Shown piece by piece: positions 45,815 to 54,904 of a stretch of 64,000 nt of DNA. This DNA comes from RAM1 sp050247515 (lineage in GTDB: Bacteria; Pseudomonadota; Gammaproteobacteria; Burkholderiales; Burkholderiaceae_C): the NCBI GenBank assembly GCA_050247515.1, contig JBFWUB010000027.1:1-64000 (forward strand), read 5' to 3'. Every line of letters begins with the position of its first letter. Positions within the stretch are counted from its first letter, which is position 1. The notes under the pieces are model-generated. The model saw only the letters and a program-made list of their open reading frames with translations, did not search any database and was not told the DNA's origin. The translations under genes were made by a program, and so were the position numbers.

Positions 45815-47041
45815 TCAGATCTCGATCATGCGTTTGTACGCAGGCAGCGACACGGTTTCAAAATCATAGCGGTCCATGATGGTCTGGCGCGCGGCCTGGC
45901 GCAGCCCATCATGGTCGGCCGGGTGGGCCAGCGCGTCAATGGCCCGCATGGCCAGCACACGCGGGCTGTGAAACGGGAACAGCAATCCGTTCTCGCCCTC
46001 GGTGATCACCTCTTCGACCGGTGGCGTGGCCGAGCCCAGCACCAGGCAGCCGGCCGCCATGGCCTCCAGCATGGACCACGACAGGATGAACGGGTACGTC
46101 AGGTACACATGCAGGCGCGACACCTGCAGCACCCGCACGTAGTCAGCATGCGCCAGCGTGCCGGTGAAATGCACGCGCGACAGGTCCAGCTCTTCCGCCA
46201 CCTCGTCCAGGTAGCGTTCGCGGTAGGTCTTGCCCCCGCCACACGGCGGGCCGTAGGCGGCGCCGTCGGCCCCGACGATCACCACGTGGCAGTCGGGCCG
46301 CGCCTGCAGGATGGCGGGCAGCGCGCGCATGAACATGTGGTAGCCGCGGTAGGGCTCCAGGTTGCGGCTGACGAACGTCAGCACCTCGTCACCGGCCTTG
46401 AGCGTGGTGCCGTCGGCCAGCTGCACCTGGGCGGTGGGGTCGGGGCACACGGCGGCGGTGTCCACGCCCTCATGCATCAGGCCCAGGCGCTGCTGCCAGA
46501 TCGCCGGGAAGCGGCTGCGCTGCCACTGCGTGGGGCAAAAGCCTTCGTCGCATGAATCCAGTGCCAGCAGCTGCGTGGCGTTGAGCGTGCGCAGGCGGAA
46601 GATGTCGTTCATGCTGGACGGGAACTCCGGGTCAAAGCCCACGTCCGCACCGCGCGCATGGTAGTAATACTCAAACAAGCCCACGACCTTGGTGCCCGGG
46701 AAGAAATCGCGCAGGAAGTACGCGTCACCCCACCCCGGGTGCGTGACGATCACGTCGGGCTCCAGACCCTGCTCCTTGTGCGCGGCCAGCGCATTCATGA
46801 CCTGCTCGCCACGGCGCACGGCGGCGTCAAATTTGCGCGACCACGGATGCAGCTGGTCCTTGTCGCCCTCGGGCGGCGCGGGGTAGCCAATGACAGGCAC
46901 GCCTTCCAGCGCCACCGTTTTTTTCATCCACGATTCATCGCCCACGCCCACCACGCGCACGCCGGGCATGCGGGCCAGCGCCGCGGCCACCTTGCGAAAC
47001 TGCCCGGGGAAATTAGGGTGAACGAAAAGTATTTCCAACAC
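45815..47041 (-). CDS. GT4-type glycosyltransferase
   Basis: A 408-residue GT-B fold transferase. The EILFVHPNFPGQFR start is typical, EGVDT is in the middle, the nucleotide-binding domain has FVSRNLEPYRG, and the donor site is WSMLEAMAAGCLVLGSATPPVEEVI (part). The start is GTG 47041 or TTG 47038; both follow GGAG, and neither is ATG. It overlaps the upstream giant glycosyltransferase by 29 bases. Confidence 0.85.
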   Translation of the reverse strand: MLEILFVHPNFPGQFRKVAAALARMPGVRVVGVGDESWMKKTVALEGVPVIGYPAPPEGDKDQLHPWSRKFDAAVRRGEQVMNALAAHKEQGLEPDVIVTHPGWGDAYFLRDFFPGTKVVGLFEYYYHARGADVGFDPEFPSSMNDIFRLRTLNATQLLALDSCDEGFCPTQWQRSRFPAIWQQRLGLMHEGVDTAAVCPDPTAQVQLADGTTLKAGDEVLTFVSRNLEPYRGYHMFMRALPAILQARPDCHVVIVGADGAAYGPPCGGGKTYRERYLDEVAEELDLSRVHFTGTLAHADYVRVLQVSRLHVYLTYPFILSWSMLEAMAAGCLVLGSATPPVEEVITEGENGLLFPFHSPRVLAMRAIDALAHPADHDGLRQAARQTIMDRYDFETVSLPAYKRMIEI

Positions 47042-49484
47042 GCTTCTCCATTTGTTCTGCCAGCCAGGCCGCGCCAGGCAAGGGGGCCGCGCCACCGGGC
47101 CAGGCCAGCTGCAACAGGCCGTTTTCAGGTTGTGCGGCCACCGGCCCGATTGTCAGGCACACATCGGCCATGGGCGCGGGTTTGTCGTCAACACCAACAA
47201 CCCGCACCCAGCACGGCAGGCCCTGGGCACGCAGGTGCTTTTGCAGGCGCTGCGCGTCGGCCAGGCCGGCGGGCGGCGCCTGCCCATCGCCCGGCACCTG
47301 CACCAGCACGCGCAGGCGCCAGCGCTGCGGGCCCAGCAGCTGCACCAGCGCATCCCCGGCGGCAGGCCCGCGCGCGGGCGCCAGCACGGCGCCAAATTCA
47401 TCCCACCAGGCCAGCCGCGGCCAGCGCGCGGGCGGGCCGCGCAGCCAGGCCACGGTGAGCACATCGGCGCGGGCATGGTGCAGCGCGCGGATGTCGTAGC
47501 GCAGGTCGGCCACCAGCAGCACATGCAGACCGGCGGCGTTTTTCCAGTCGCGCTCCGGCGGCAGCAGCCTGAGCTGTGCGTGCGGCAGCGCGGTACGCAG
47601 CTGCGCGGCCAGCGCCAGTGCGTCATGCCACAGCGGCGTGTTGCGCTCAGGGCTGTCCAGCACGATGCCGATGGTGAGCGGCTCGCGCGTGATGTAGCCG
47701 TCGCCCGTGACCAGGCTGCGCCAGTACGCCTGCTTGACCCACACGCCGATGTGCGACTCGAGCACGGCCGAATTGCGCTGCACGCGGTCGTAAATGGACA
47801 TCTCGCGGCCCGACAGGCGCGTGTGGCCATGGTGGTGCAGCGCCACGCAGTCGTTGCGGCACACCACCGTTTTGCGCAGGCGGTAGGCCAGGCGCAGGCA
47901 CAGCTCCACGTCCTCAAACCCATAGAAATACGCCGCATCGAACCCGCCCACAGCGTCAAAGTCTGTCTTGCGGCACAGCAGCACTGCGCCGGTAACGGCC
48001 GGCACACACTGCGGCGCGTGCTCGGACTCGCCGTGCAGGGCCGACGGCTCCGCCTCATAAGGCCAGTAGCCCTGCTGGTTGAGCTTGAAGCGCACGCCCA
48101 GGTGCTGCACTTCGCTGGCGAAACGAGCGCCCGCGCGCGATTCACCCACGACCTTCAGCAGCTTGATGCCCACCACGCCCACCTGCGGGTCGTGCAGGCT
48201 TTCCAGCAGGCGCGGCAATGCGTCCTGCAGCCAGACGATGTCGTTGTTCATGAACAGCAGGTACTGCCCGCGCGCCCGGCTGGCGCCCAGGTTGCTGGAC
48301 GCCGAGAACGAGCCGTTGTGGTCCAGCGCCAGCACCTGCAGGTCGAGCCGGCCGCGCCACTGGCGCAGCAGCGCCAGGCTGGCGTCGGTGGAGGCATGGT
48401 CCACCACGATCAGCTCGGCGGGCTCGGTGGTGTTGTGGCGCGCCCAGCTGTGCAGGAAGGCCTGCAGCACATCGTGGCCGTTGCGGTTGAGGATCACCAC
48501 CGACACCGTGGGCTGGGGCCACGCCCGGCGCACCGGCGGCAGGGCGGGCGGGCCCGCGGCATCCAGCGGCAGGCCGGCGCGCGGCAGCTGCACCTGCTGG
48601 CGCCCATTCTTCAGTGGCTGGCCGTCGGCGGCAGACACCACCTCGACCGCGTGGCGCTGCCCGTCGGCCAGCACCGGCGGCGCCGGCACATCAAAACCCG
48701 CGAGGCCCAGGCCTTCGTCGGGCAGGCCCAGGTATTTGCTGATGTCGGTGCGGCGCACATTGGGGCGAAACCACGACACGGCCTGCCCGTCCACCCGCAA
48801 CACCAGCTCCAGCGGGTTGAGCAGGTCGGTGGCGTCCAGCGCCCAGCCGGTGATACGGCCGCCGACGGCCACATCGTCCAGCAGGCCCACCAGCGTCTGG
48901 GCCTGCACGCAGGGCGAGCCCTGCAACGCCTGGTGGCCGCAGGCAAAGTGCAACGGCCCGCGGCGGGCGGTTTCGGGCAGGGCATCGGCTGGCACGGCGA
49001 ACGCGGCCGGGTAGCCCTGCGCGTCGGGTGTGGCGGCCGGCTGCAGGCGCAGTGAATAAAGCCGCCGGCCCTGTGCGTCACTGACCTGCAGCCGGGCAGG
49101 CCGCGCCGGCGGCCTGGCAAACCAGACCGTGCCCACAAACTGCCGGCCTTGCTGGCGCACCGTGCCGCCCACCGGGCCGCTGCGCCAGGCCAGCACCGCG
49201 CCGTGCAGCCCGCCGCTTTCGGCACTGGGCAGGGCCACGTGAATGTCGTGCGGCAAGCCATCCAGCAGCCGCGCAGGCAGCGCAAAGGCAAAGCCTGCGG
49301 CGCCGGCGGGCGGGCGGCCACAGCCGCGCAGCACGGCTGCAGGCAAGGTGATGCCGGTGAGCTCGGTCGCCACGCGGCGACCGTCGGCATACAGATGCAC
49401 GGCCACAGGGCCGGCACCGCGCCCCAGGGCCCAGCCCCAGGCAAAGCCGTCTGCAAGCACCAGCGGGGAAAGGCGAAAGGGCAT
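47013..49484 (-). CDS. Multidomain GT2 glycosyltransferase
   Basis: An 823-residue protein. The N-terminal 300 residues include a beta-sandwich accessory region (GGRITGWALDATDLLNPLEL with R..D..KYLGLPDEG). A GT2 domain follows (VSVVILNRNGHDVL, ELIVVDHASTD, FMNNDI giving a DXD-like site, FYGFEDVELCLR), then a C-terminal region of unknown fold. It probably transfers sugars onto a glycan or protein. ATG 49484 is chosen; a TTG at 49514 lies inside the upstream hairpin. Confidence 0.85.
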   Translation of the reverse strand: MPFRLSPLVLADGFAWGWALGRGAGPVAVHLYADGRRVATELTGITLPAAVLRGCGRPPAGAAGFAFALPARLLDGLPHDIHVALPSAESGGLHGAVLAWRSGPVGGTVRQQGRQFVGTVWFARPPARPARLQVSDAQGRRLYSLRLQPAATPDAQGYPAAFAVPADALPETARRGPLHFACGHQALQGSPCVQAQTLVGLLDDVAVGGRITGWALDATDLLNPLELVLRVDGQAVSWFRPNVRRTDISKYLGLPDEGLGLAGFDVPAPPVLADGQRHAVEVVSAADGQPLKNGRQQVQLPRAGLPLDAAGPPALPPVRRAWPQPTVSVVILNRNGHDVLQAFLHSWARHNTTEPAELIVVDHASTDASLALLRQWRGRLDLQVLALDHNGSFSASSNLGASRARGQYLLFMNNDIVWLQDALPRLLESLHDPQVGVVGIKLLKVVGESRAGARFASEVQHLGVRFKLNQQGYWPYEAEPSALHGESEHAPQCVPAVTGAVLLCRKTDFDAVGGFDAAYFYGFEDVELCLRLAYRLRKTVVCRNDCVALHHHGHTRLSGREMSIYDRVQRNSAVLESHIGVWVKQAYWRSLVTGDGYITREPLTIGIVLDSPERNTPLWHDALALAAQLRTALPHAQLRLLPPERDWKNAAGLHVLLVADLRYDIRALHHARADVLTVAWLRGPPARWPRLAWWDEFGAVLAPARGPAAGDALVQLLGPQRWRLRVLVQVPGDGQAPPAGLADAQRLQKHLRAQGLPCWVRVVGVDDKPAPMADVCLTIGPVAAQPENGLLQLAWPGGAAPLPGAAWLAEQMEKRVGNTFRSP

Positions 49485-49510
49485 CAAGCGAAAAGAGCGG
49501 TCTGCAAACA

Positions 49511-49537
49511 GCAAAGCCCGCGCACAGCGGGCTTTGC
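49511..49537 (-). terminator. Hairpin after the RTX gene
   Basis: GCAAAGCCCGC/GCGGGCTTTGC, a perfect 11-bp inverted repeat with a 5-base loop, 18 bases after the RTX gene stop and 27 bases before the glycosyltransferase ATG. It lacks a full T-run but has TTT in the stem. It may separate the RTX gene from the downstream operon in part. Confidence 0.6.
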
Positions 49538-49554
49538 AGGGACGCAGCGCAGGA

Positions 49555-50709
49555 TCAGTAGGTGAACTTGATCATGTCTGCCGTGATGTCAAACGGGTTG
49601 ATACCCACCAGCGTGATGGAAATATCGGGCCCCAGGTTGTACGTCATGGCGCCGTTGGCATACGAGCCGCCGGTCACGGCCGCCTGCAGCTGGGCAAAGG
49701 TGGTCACGCCCGTGAGCTTCAGGCCGATCTGGTCGGTGGTCTTGTTGAAGTCAGTGATGGTGAAGTTGCCCTTGGCCGTGGACGTAAAGCCAAAAATGTC
49801 GGCACCCACACCGCCCGTGAGCGTGTCGTTGCCGCCGCCCACCAGGGTGTCGTTGCCGCCGCCACCGGTGACGTTTTGGCCGAAGTTGTCGCTGTTGATG
49901 CGCGCACCCACCGTGCCGTCCACCCGCAGGTTGCCGGGGCCGGCCAGTACAGCGCCTTCCACGTTCTTGAGGACGAGCTCGGTTTCCATGCCAAGCTTGG
50001 TCATGTTTATTGCAAAGATCTGCTTGCCCTTGGATGCGCCAGCGTCGAAGAGAATCTGCTTCGTGGGCACGACGCCAGCCTGCGGCTGAAGGCCTCCCAC
50101 GATGGTAAAGGTGTCGGAGTCGTTGCTCACCACCAACGGGGAGGTCACCAAGGGGGACGTCTGGGGAGTGGAGGTCTTGGACTTCGTTGTCGGAAAATCG
50201 AGCACGCGGACAGAATAATCCTTGGCAGCGCCATCAAAAGAGCTCAACACGTCATCCACCGCGCCTACCAGGGCCCGCTGCTGCAATTGCTCGGGGCTGC
50301 TGTCGCCGGGCAGAGTCTCGGGGCCTACGACGTTGCCTACGAAGTAGCCGGCGATCTGGGTGTTCAGGTAGTTTTCAGCGGCACTTTCGGTTTGACCATC
50401 TTTGCCAGAGAAGGTGAGCCCGACGCCGGCAGGAATATCGACCTCCAACGTCAGATCACCATTGGTGATGATGCCGTCCATATCTGAAGAACCAGGCACC
50501 AAGGCACCCTGCTTTTCACCCCCCGGGCCGTCGCCGCTGATCAGCTTGCCGCCGTCAAAGTCCACCGCCGGGCCACCAGAGAAGTCGGCCAGCAGGGCGT
50601 CGAGCAGTGCGCGGTCACCCTCGTCCAACTGACTAAACAGGCTACCGGATGTGCCCTCGCCGTCTTCTTGGCCATCGCCACCGCCACCGAACAATGAATC
50701 TGAAGCCAT
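49555..50709 (-). CDS. RTX-type Ca-binding protein
   Basis: A 384-residue acidic protein without signal peptide. Two or three RTX nonapeptide-like repeats occur at about 281-305 (GGGGNDTLVGGGNDTLTGG) and the C-terminal part (TITDFNKTTDQIGL ... GINPFDITADMIKF) resembles the end domain of type I secreted RTX proteins. It has few Cys and is Gly/Asp-rich at the N terminus. It would be exported by a type I system, none of which is in this window, and may be a surface protein and glycan carrier for the neighbouring enzymes. That link is inferred. Confidence 0.75.
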   Translation of the reverse strand: MASDSLFGGGGDGQEDGEGTSGSLFSQLDEGDRALLDALLADFSGGPAVDFDGGKLISGDGPGGEKQGALVPGSSDMDGIITNGDLTLEVDIPAGVGLTFSGKDGQTESAAENYLNTQIAGYFVGNVVGPETLPGDSSPEQLQQRALVGAVDDVLSSFDGAAKDYSVRVLDFPTTKSKTSTPQTSPLVTSPLVVSNDSDTFTIVGGLQPQAGVVPTKQILFDAGASKGKQIFAINMTKLGMETELVLKNVEGAVLAGPGNLRVDGTVGARINSDNFGQNVTGGGGNDTLVGGGNDTLTGGVGADIFGFTSTAKGNFTITDFNKTTDQIGLKLTGVTTFAQLQAAVTGGSYANGAMTYNLGPDISITLVGINPFDITADMIKFTY

Positions 50710-51061
50710 ACAACACCCCTAAAACACAACCAAAGCTGTTTGCAACCAGCTGTTTCGAATTGCACCAATTCTAGTAGCGCGCGAAACAAGTTACAAAAAA
50801 ACTTGATGTCAATTCTGCACACTTTGCTGCTTTAAATCAGGCCAAGCAAACATTGCGCCAGCGCGAATGTTAGATGCTTTTGGACTCATTTTTGCGCGGC
50901 GCAGCAAAAAAAACCTGTTTCGCTGCTGCGACTGTAGCGTGCAGGGCCCGCCCCGCGCCTCCCCTATTTGTGGGATGGCACCGGGTTTGCACTGCAAAGG
51001 CCGGCGCAACGCGCGCAGTTAACATCAGCCCCTTCCAACGCGCCCTGTTGCGCCACCCTAC
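50710..51061. other. 352-base divergent gap, no gene
   Basis: This gap separates the RTX gene from cysNC. I see no coding sequence in it. The 50760-50890 part is A+T-rich and should hold the RTX promoter. A 7-bp inverted repeat CGCAGCA/TGCTGCG (50900-50906, 50924-50930) encloses an A-run and TTT. The stretch just before cysNC (GGGATGGCACCG) recurs upstream of the cysNC-cysD remnant at 58 kb. Confidence 0.7.
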
Positions 51062-52924
51062 ATGCCCCACCTGTTCACCTGCGGTTCGGTAGACGATGGC
51101 AAAAGCACGCTGCTGGGCCGTTTGCTGTTTGACACGCAGAGCCTGCCCGACGACCTGCTGGCCAAGGTGGCTGCCGAAAGCCGCCAGCGCGCCTTCAACG
51201 GCACCGACTATTCACTCGCGTTTGACGGGCTGATCGACGAAAAGGCCCAGGGCATCACCATTGACGTGGCCTGGCGCTACGTGATGCTGCAGGGCCAGCC
51301 GCTGGTGCTGGCCGACTGCCCCGGCCACACGCAGTACACGCGCAACATGGTGTCGGCCGCGTCGCAGTGCGAAGCGGGCATCCTGCTGGTGGATGCCGCG
51401 CGCGGCATCACGGCACAGACGCGGCGCCACCTGTATGTGTGCAGCCTGATGCGCATACGCCACCTGTTTGTGGCCGTGAACAAAATCGACCTGGTGGCCG
51501 ACGCCGCCGCCACCTTTGCCGCGCTGCAGGCCACGGTGCAGGCGCTGCTGGCCGCCCTGCCCCACCCGTTTGACAGTGTCGTGTTTGCACCCACATCGGG
51601 CGTGCAGGGCCTGAATGTGGTGCAGCGCGCACCGGGCCTGCCCTGGTACAGCGGCCCCACGCTGCTGCAATGGGTGCTGCAGCAGATGCAGGCCGGCGCG
51701 GGCACGGCGCCTGCAGCTCAGGGCGCGGCGCCTGCGGCCGCCAGTGCGGGCGTGCTGCCGGTGCAGCGGCCCAACCGGCCCCACGCCCAGTGGCGCGGAT
51801 ACGACGGCACCGTGGCACACGGCACGCTGGCCGTGGGCCAGGCGGTGCATGCGCTGCCCGGCGGGCAGGCCAGCCGCATCAAGGCCATCCATACCCTGGG
51901 CGCCGAGCTGCCGGCGGCCGGCGCCGGCCAGGCCGTGTCGGTGATGCTGCAAGACGAGCTGGACCTGGCCCGCGGGGACGTGCTGGTGACCGACCGCGCC
52001 GCCGTGACGGTGAGCGAGCTGGTGCAAGCCCACCTGGTGTGGTTTGGCGAAACGCCCGCCGCTCCGGGCGCGCGGTACGAGCTGCGCCTGGCCACCTGCA
52101 GCACCGGCGCCACGCTGGCAAAGGTGCAAGGGCTGGTGGATGTGGACAGCCCCGACAGGCTGGGCCAGCTGGCGCCCGCCGGCCCGCTGGTGGCCAACAC
52201 GATTGCGCTGGCCGAAGTGATGCTGGAGCGGCCGGTGGCGCTGGCGCGCTATGCCGGGAGCCGCACGCTGGGCGGCTTTTTGCTGGTGGACCGCGTGACG
52301 CATGAGACCGTGGCCGCCGGCATGGTGCTGGACCCGGCGCCGCGCCAGGTGTTCTGGCAGGACGCCACGGTGGGCCGTGCCCAGCGCGCGCAGCGCCTGC
52401 AGCAAAAGCCGCTGACGGTGTGGTTCACGGGCCTGAGCGGCGCCGGCAAGACCACGCTGGCCAACGCGGTGGAATCGGCCCTGCATGCCAGGGGCTACGC
52501 CACCTATCTGCTGGACGGCGACAACATCCGCCACGGGCTGTGCCGGGACCTGGGCTTTACCGACGCCGACCGCGCCGAAAACATACGCCGCGTGGGCGAG
52601 GTGGCGCGGCTGATGGTGGACGCCGGGCTGATCGTGCTGGCGTCATTCATATCGCCCAGCCAGCGCGAACGCGACGCGGTGCGCCAGCGCTTTGCGCCCG
52701 GCGACTTTGCCGAGGTGTATGTGAGCACACCGCTGGCGGTGTGCGAGCAGCGCGACACCAAGGGCCTGTACAAGCTGGCGCGCGCGGGCAAGATCGGGCA
52801 ATTTACCGGCGTGTCTGCCCCCTATGACGCGCCCCTGGCCGCCGAGCTGACGGTAGACACCAGCGGCCGCGCGCTGGACGATTGTGCGCGCCAGGTGGTG
52901 CAGTTCATCCTGGAGCGGCAATGA
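51062..52924 (+). CDS. cysNC: Fused sulfate adenylyltransferase GTPase subunit/APS kinase
   Basis: A 620-residue fusion. The CysN GTPase part has P-loop GSVDDGKST (8-16), DCPGH (85-89) and NKID (140-143). The APS kinase part has its P-loop GLSGAGKTT (457-465), DGDNIRHGL and the lid with FISPSQRERD. With CysD it makes PAPS from sulfate and ATP. The layout matches NodQ of rhizobia. The ATG at 51062 follows an in-frame stop at 51020-51022. No clear ribosome-binding site is seen. Confidence 0.93.
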   Translation: MPHLFTCGSVDDGKSTLLGRLLFDTQSLPDDLLAKVAAESRQRAFNGTDYSLAFDGLIDEKAQGITIDVAWRYVMLQGQPLVLADCPGHTQYTRNMVSAASQCEAGILLVDAARGITAQTRRHLYVCSLMRIRHLFVAVNKIDLVADAAATFAALQATVQALLAALPHPFDSVVFAPTSGVQGLNVVQRAPGLPWYSGPTLLQWVLQQMQAGAGTAPAAQGAAPAAASAGVLPVQRPNRPHAQWRGYDGTVAHGTLAVGQAVHALPGGQASRIKAIHTLGAELPAAGAGQAVSVMLQDELDLARGDVLVTDRAAVTVSELVQAHLVWFGETPAAPGARYELRLATCSTGATLAKVQGLVDVDSPDRLGQLAPAGPLVANTIALAEVMLERPVALARYAGSRTLGGFLLVDRVTHETVAAGMVLDPAPRQVFWQDATVGRAQRAQRLQQKPLTVWFTGLSGAGKTTLANAVESALHARGYATYLLDGDNIRHGLCRDLGFTDADRAENIRRVGEVARLMVDAGLIVLASFISPSQRERDAVRQRFAPGDFAEVYVSTPLAVCEQRDTKGLYKLARAGKIGQFTGVSAPYDAPLAAELTVDTSGRALDDCARQVVQFILERQ

Positions 52925-53823
52925 GCATGCTGAATACGCTGGACGCGCTGGAGGCAGAAGCCATCTACATCTTTCGCGAGGTGGCGGCGCAGTTTGAACG
53001 GCCGCTGCTGATGTATTCCATCGGCAAGGATTCGTCGGCCATGCTGCACCTGGCGCGCAAGGCCTTTTCGCCCGGGCGGCTGCCCATGCCGGTGCTGCAC
53101 ATCGACACCCGCTGGAAATTTGCCGAGATGATCCAGTTCCGCCAGGCGGAGGCGCAGCGCCTGGGGCTGGACCTGCGCGTGCACACCAACCCCGACGGCG
53201 TGGCACGCAACATCAACCCGTTTGACCACGGCAGCAAGGTGCACACCGACGTGATGAAAACCCAGGCCCTGCGCCAGGCGCTGGACGCGGGCCGGTACGA
53301 CGCGGTGATAGGCGGCGCGCGGCGCGACGAAGAGGCGTCGCGGTCCAAGGAACGCATTTTTTCCTTGCGCGACAAGCACCACGGCTGGGACCCGAAACGA
53401 CAGCGCCCCGAGCTGTGGCGCGTGGTGAACGGCCGGGTGGGCCCGGGCGAGAGCATGCGCGTGTTCCCCTTGAGCAACTGGACGGAGCTGGACGTGTGGC
53501 GCTACATCCAGCGCGAAAACATCCCCGTGGTGCCGCTGTACTTTGCCAAACCGCGGCCCGTGGTGCAGCGCGACGGCATGTGGATCATGCGCGACGACGA
53601 CCGCATGCAGCTGCTGCCGGGCGAGCAGGTGCAGATGAAGCAGGTGCGCTTTCGCACCCTGGGCTGCTACCCGCTGACGGGCGCGATAGAGTCTGACGCG
53701 CAGACGCTGGACGCGGTGATCGACGAGCTGCAGGCGTCGCGCTTTTCAGAACGGCAGGGGCGGCTGATTGACAAGGATGAGGCGGGGTCGATGGAGAAGA
53801 AAAAGCGCGAGGGGTATTTCTAG
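52921..53823 (+). CDS. cysD: Sulfate adenylyltransferase subunit 2
   Basis: A 300-residue PP-loop ATP sulfurylase subunit. PP-loop SIGKDSSAMLHLARKAF (about 29-45), HIDTRWKF, GGARRDEEASRSKERIFS and WTELDVWRYI match CysD/NodP. It forms APS together with the GTPase half of CysNC. Its ATG overlaps the cysNC stop by 4 bases. The cysNC-cysD order is reversed from the usual cysD-cysN. Confidence 0.95.
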   Translation: MSMLNTLDALEAEAIYIFREVAAQFERPLLMYSIGKDSSAMLHLARKAFSPGRLPMPVLHIDTRWKFAEMIQFRQAEAQRLGLDLRVHTNPDGVARNINPFDHGSKVHTDVMKTQALRQALDAGRYDAVIGGARRDEEASRSKERIFSLRDKHHGWDPKRQRPELWRVVNGRVGPGESMRVFPLSNWTELDVWRYIQRENIPVVPLYFAKPRPVVQRDGMWIMRDDDRMQLLPGEQVQMKQVRFRTLGCYPLTGAIESDAQTLDAVIDELQASRFSERQGRLIDKDEAGSMEKKKREGYF

Positions 53824-53824
53824 T

Positions 53825-54904
53825 TCAGTCCGCCGAGGTCTTTCGCCCTTCATTTCTGCCGTAAAGCAGGTAATGCCGCCAGCCAGAGGCCATGCGCCCT
53901 TCCTGCACGGCCTTGGCCACATCAGGGTACCTGGCCAAGTAGAAGGCTTCATCAAAGAACGGTGTTTCAGCATTCTTGAGGATGGGCTCAATCAGGCTGA
54001 AGCAGGCTTTCAGGGCGGCTGCATCCGGCGGGGCATGGACGAATCTGGATGGCTCGGTAAACAGAACGGGGGCGTCAAAGTAGGTGGCGGCGATTTGCCG
54101 GTCTTCCTGCTCAAAAGATTGGTCTATTGCATGCGCCACAGCGTCGGGCACGATCGTGGTGTTGGCGCCCTGCGTTGCCGCCAGCAACGCCCGAACCACC
54201 TTGCGGCGCAGGGGCTTGCTGATGCCCTGCTGGTCCAGCCTGTCCAGCCAATGAATCGCCTCCACGTTCAACGTGGGGTTGACGGGCGCTTGTTGCTGGC
54301 ACTGCTGCGCGAGCGGCAACAAGGCCAGCGCGTCTGCGCCGGCGGCGCGCAAAAAATCAGCGTAGATGTTGTTGGCATACATCTGCGACTTTTCATATCG
54401 GCGCACCACCATGGCCTGGCGGCCAAAAACAGCCTCTGCCCTGTTCAGGATGGGCAAATAGGCCTGCCGGCGCGCAAACATGGCTGCGGGTGTGTATTCA
54501 CGCAAAGGCCGATTGCCCCCCGACTTGAAAAGCTGGGCTATGCCCGACCTGACCAGGTCCGACCGCCGGCGCAAATAAATGACGATCCTGATATCAATTC
54601 CGGGCAGCACATTCCTGATGGCTTGCCATTGCTGCTGGCCAAGGTGGTAGAGCCCCTCAAAGCTGATCACATGGTGTATGTCGGTGTTGGCCTTCACCTC
54701 ATCAAAGACCTGGCCCCATGCTTCAAAATTGCCCGCCCGGGCGGTGTCGTGCAGGTGGGCATGGCTGTCAATGGTGCCCAGGCCGGCGGTGACGTACCGG
54801 ATGTTCAACGCCGAAAGCGCGGGGCCATTGGCAGGCGAAAACAGTATTTTCTGCAGCGCCGTAGAGCCGGTTTTGTCGGTACCTATATGGATGACCAGGC
54901 TCAT
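53825..54904 (-). CDS. Sulfotransferase-like protein with YPDV-type tail
   Basis: A 359-residue protein. The 5'-phosphosulfate loop pattern IHIGTDKTGSTALQKIL (5-21) and a 3'-phosphate region (YLRRRSDLVRSGIAQLFK, about 130-147) fit PAPS-dependent sulfotransferases. The C-terminal 40 residues (FYLARYPDVAKA...HYLLYGRNEGR) are a small repeat found at the ends of many glycosyltransferases and related surface-glycan proteins. It is convergent with cysD, one base apart, so PAPS supply and use are neighbours. The acceptor is unknown. Confidence 0.75.
   Translation of the reverse strand: MSLVIHIGTDKTGSTALQKILFSPANGPALSALNIRYVTAGLGTIDSHAHLHDTARAGNFEAWGQVFDEVKANTDIHHVISFEGLYHLGQQQWQAIRNVLPGIDIRIVIYLRRRSDLVRSGIAQLFKSGGNRPLREYTPAAMFARRQAYLPILNRAEAVFGRQAMVVRRYEKSQMYANNIYADFLRAAGADALALLPLAQQCQQQAPVNPTLNVEAIHWLDRLDQQGISKPLRRKVVRALLAATQGANTTIVPDAVAHAIDQSFEQEDRQIAATYFDAPVLFTEPSRFVHAPPDAAALKACFSLIEPILKNAETPFFDEAFYLARYPDVAKAVQEGRMASGWRHYLLYGRNEGRKTSAD

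Noticed and set aside
48000..48400. Duplication of the GT2 domain within the 47-49 kb transferase
   Set aside because: Only one set of GT2 motifs is present; the rest of the protein has no second set.
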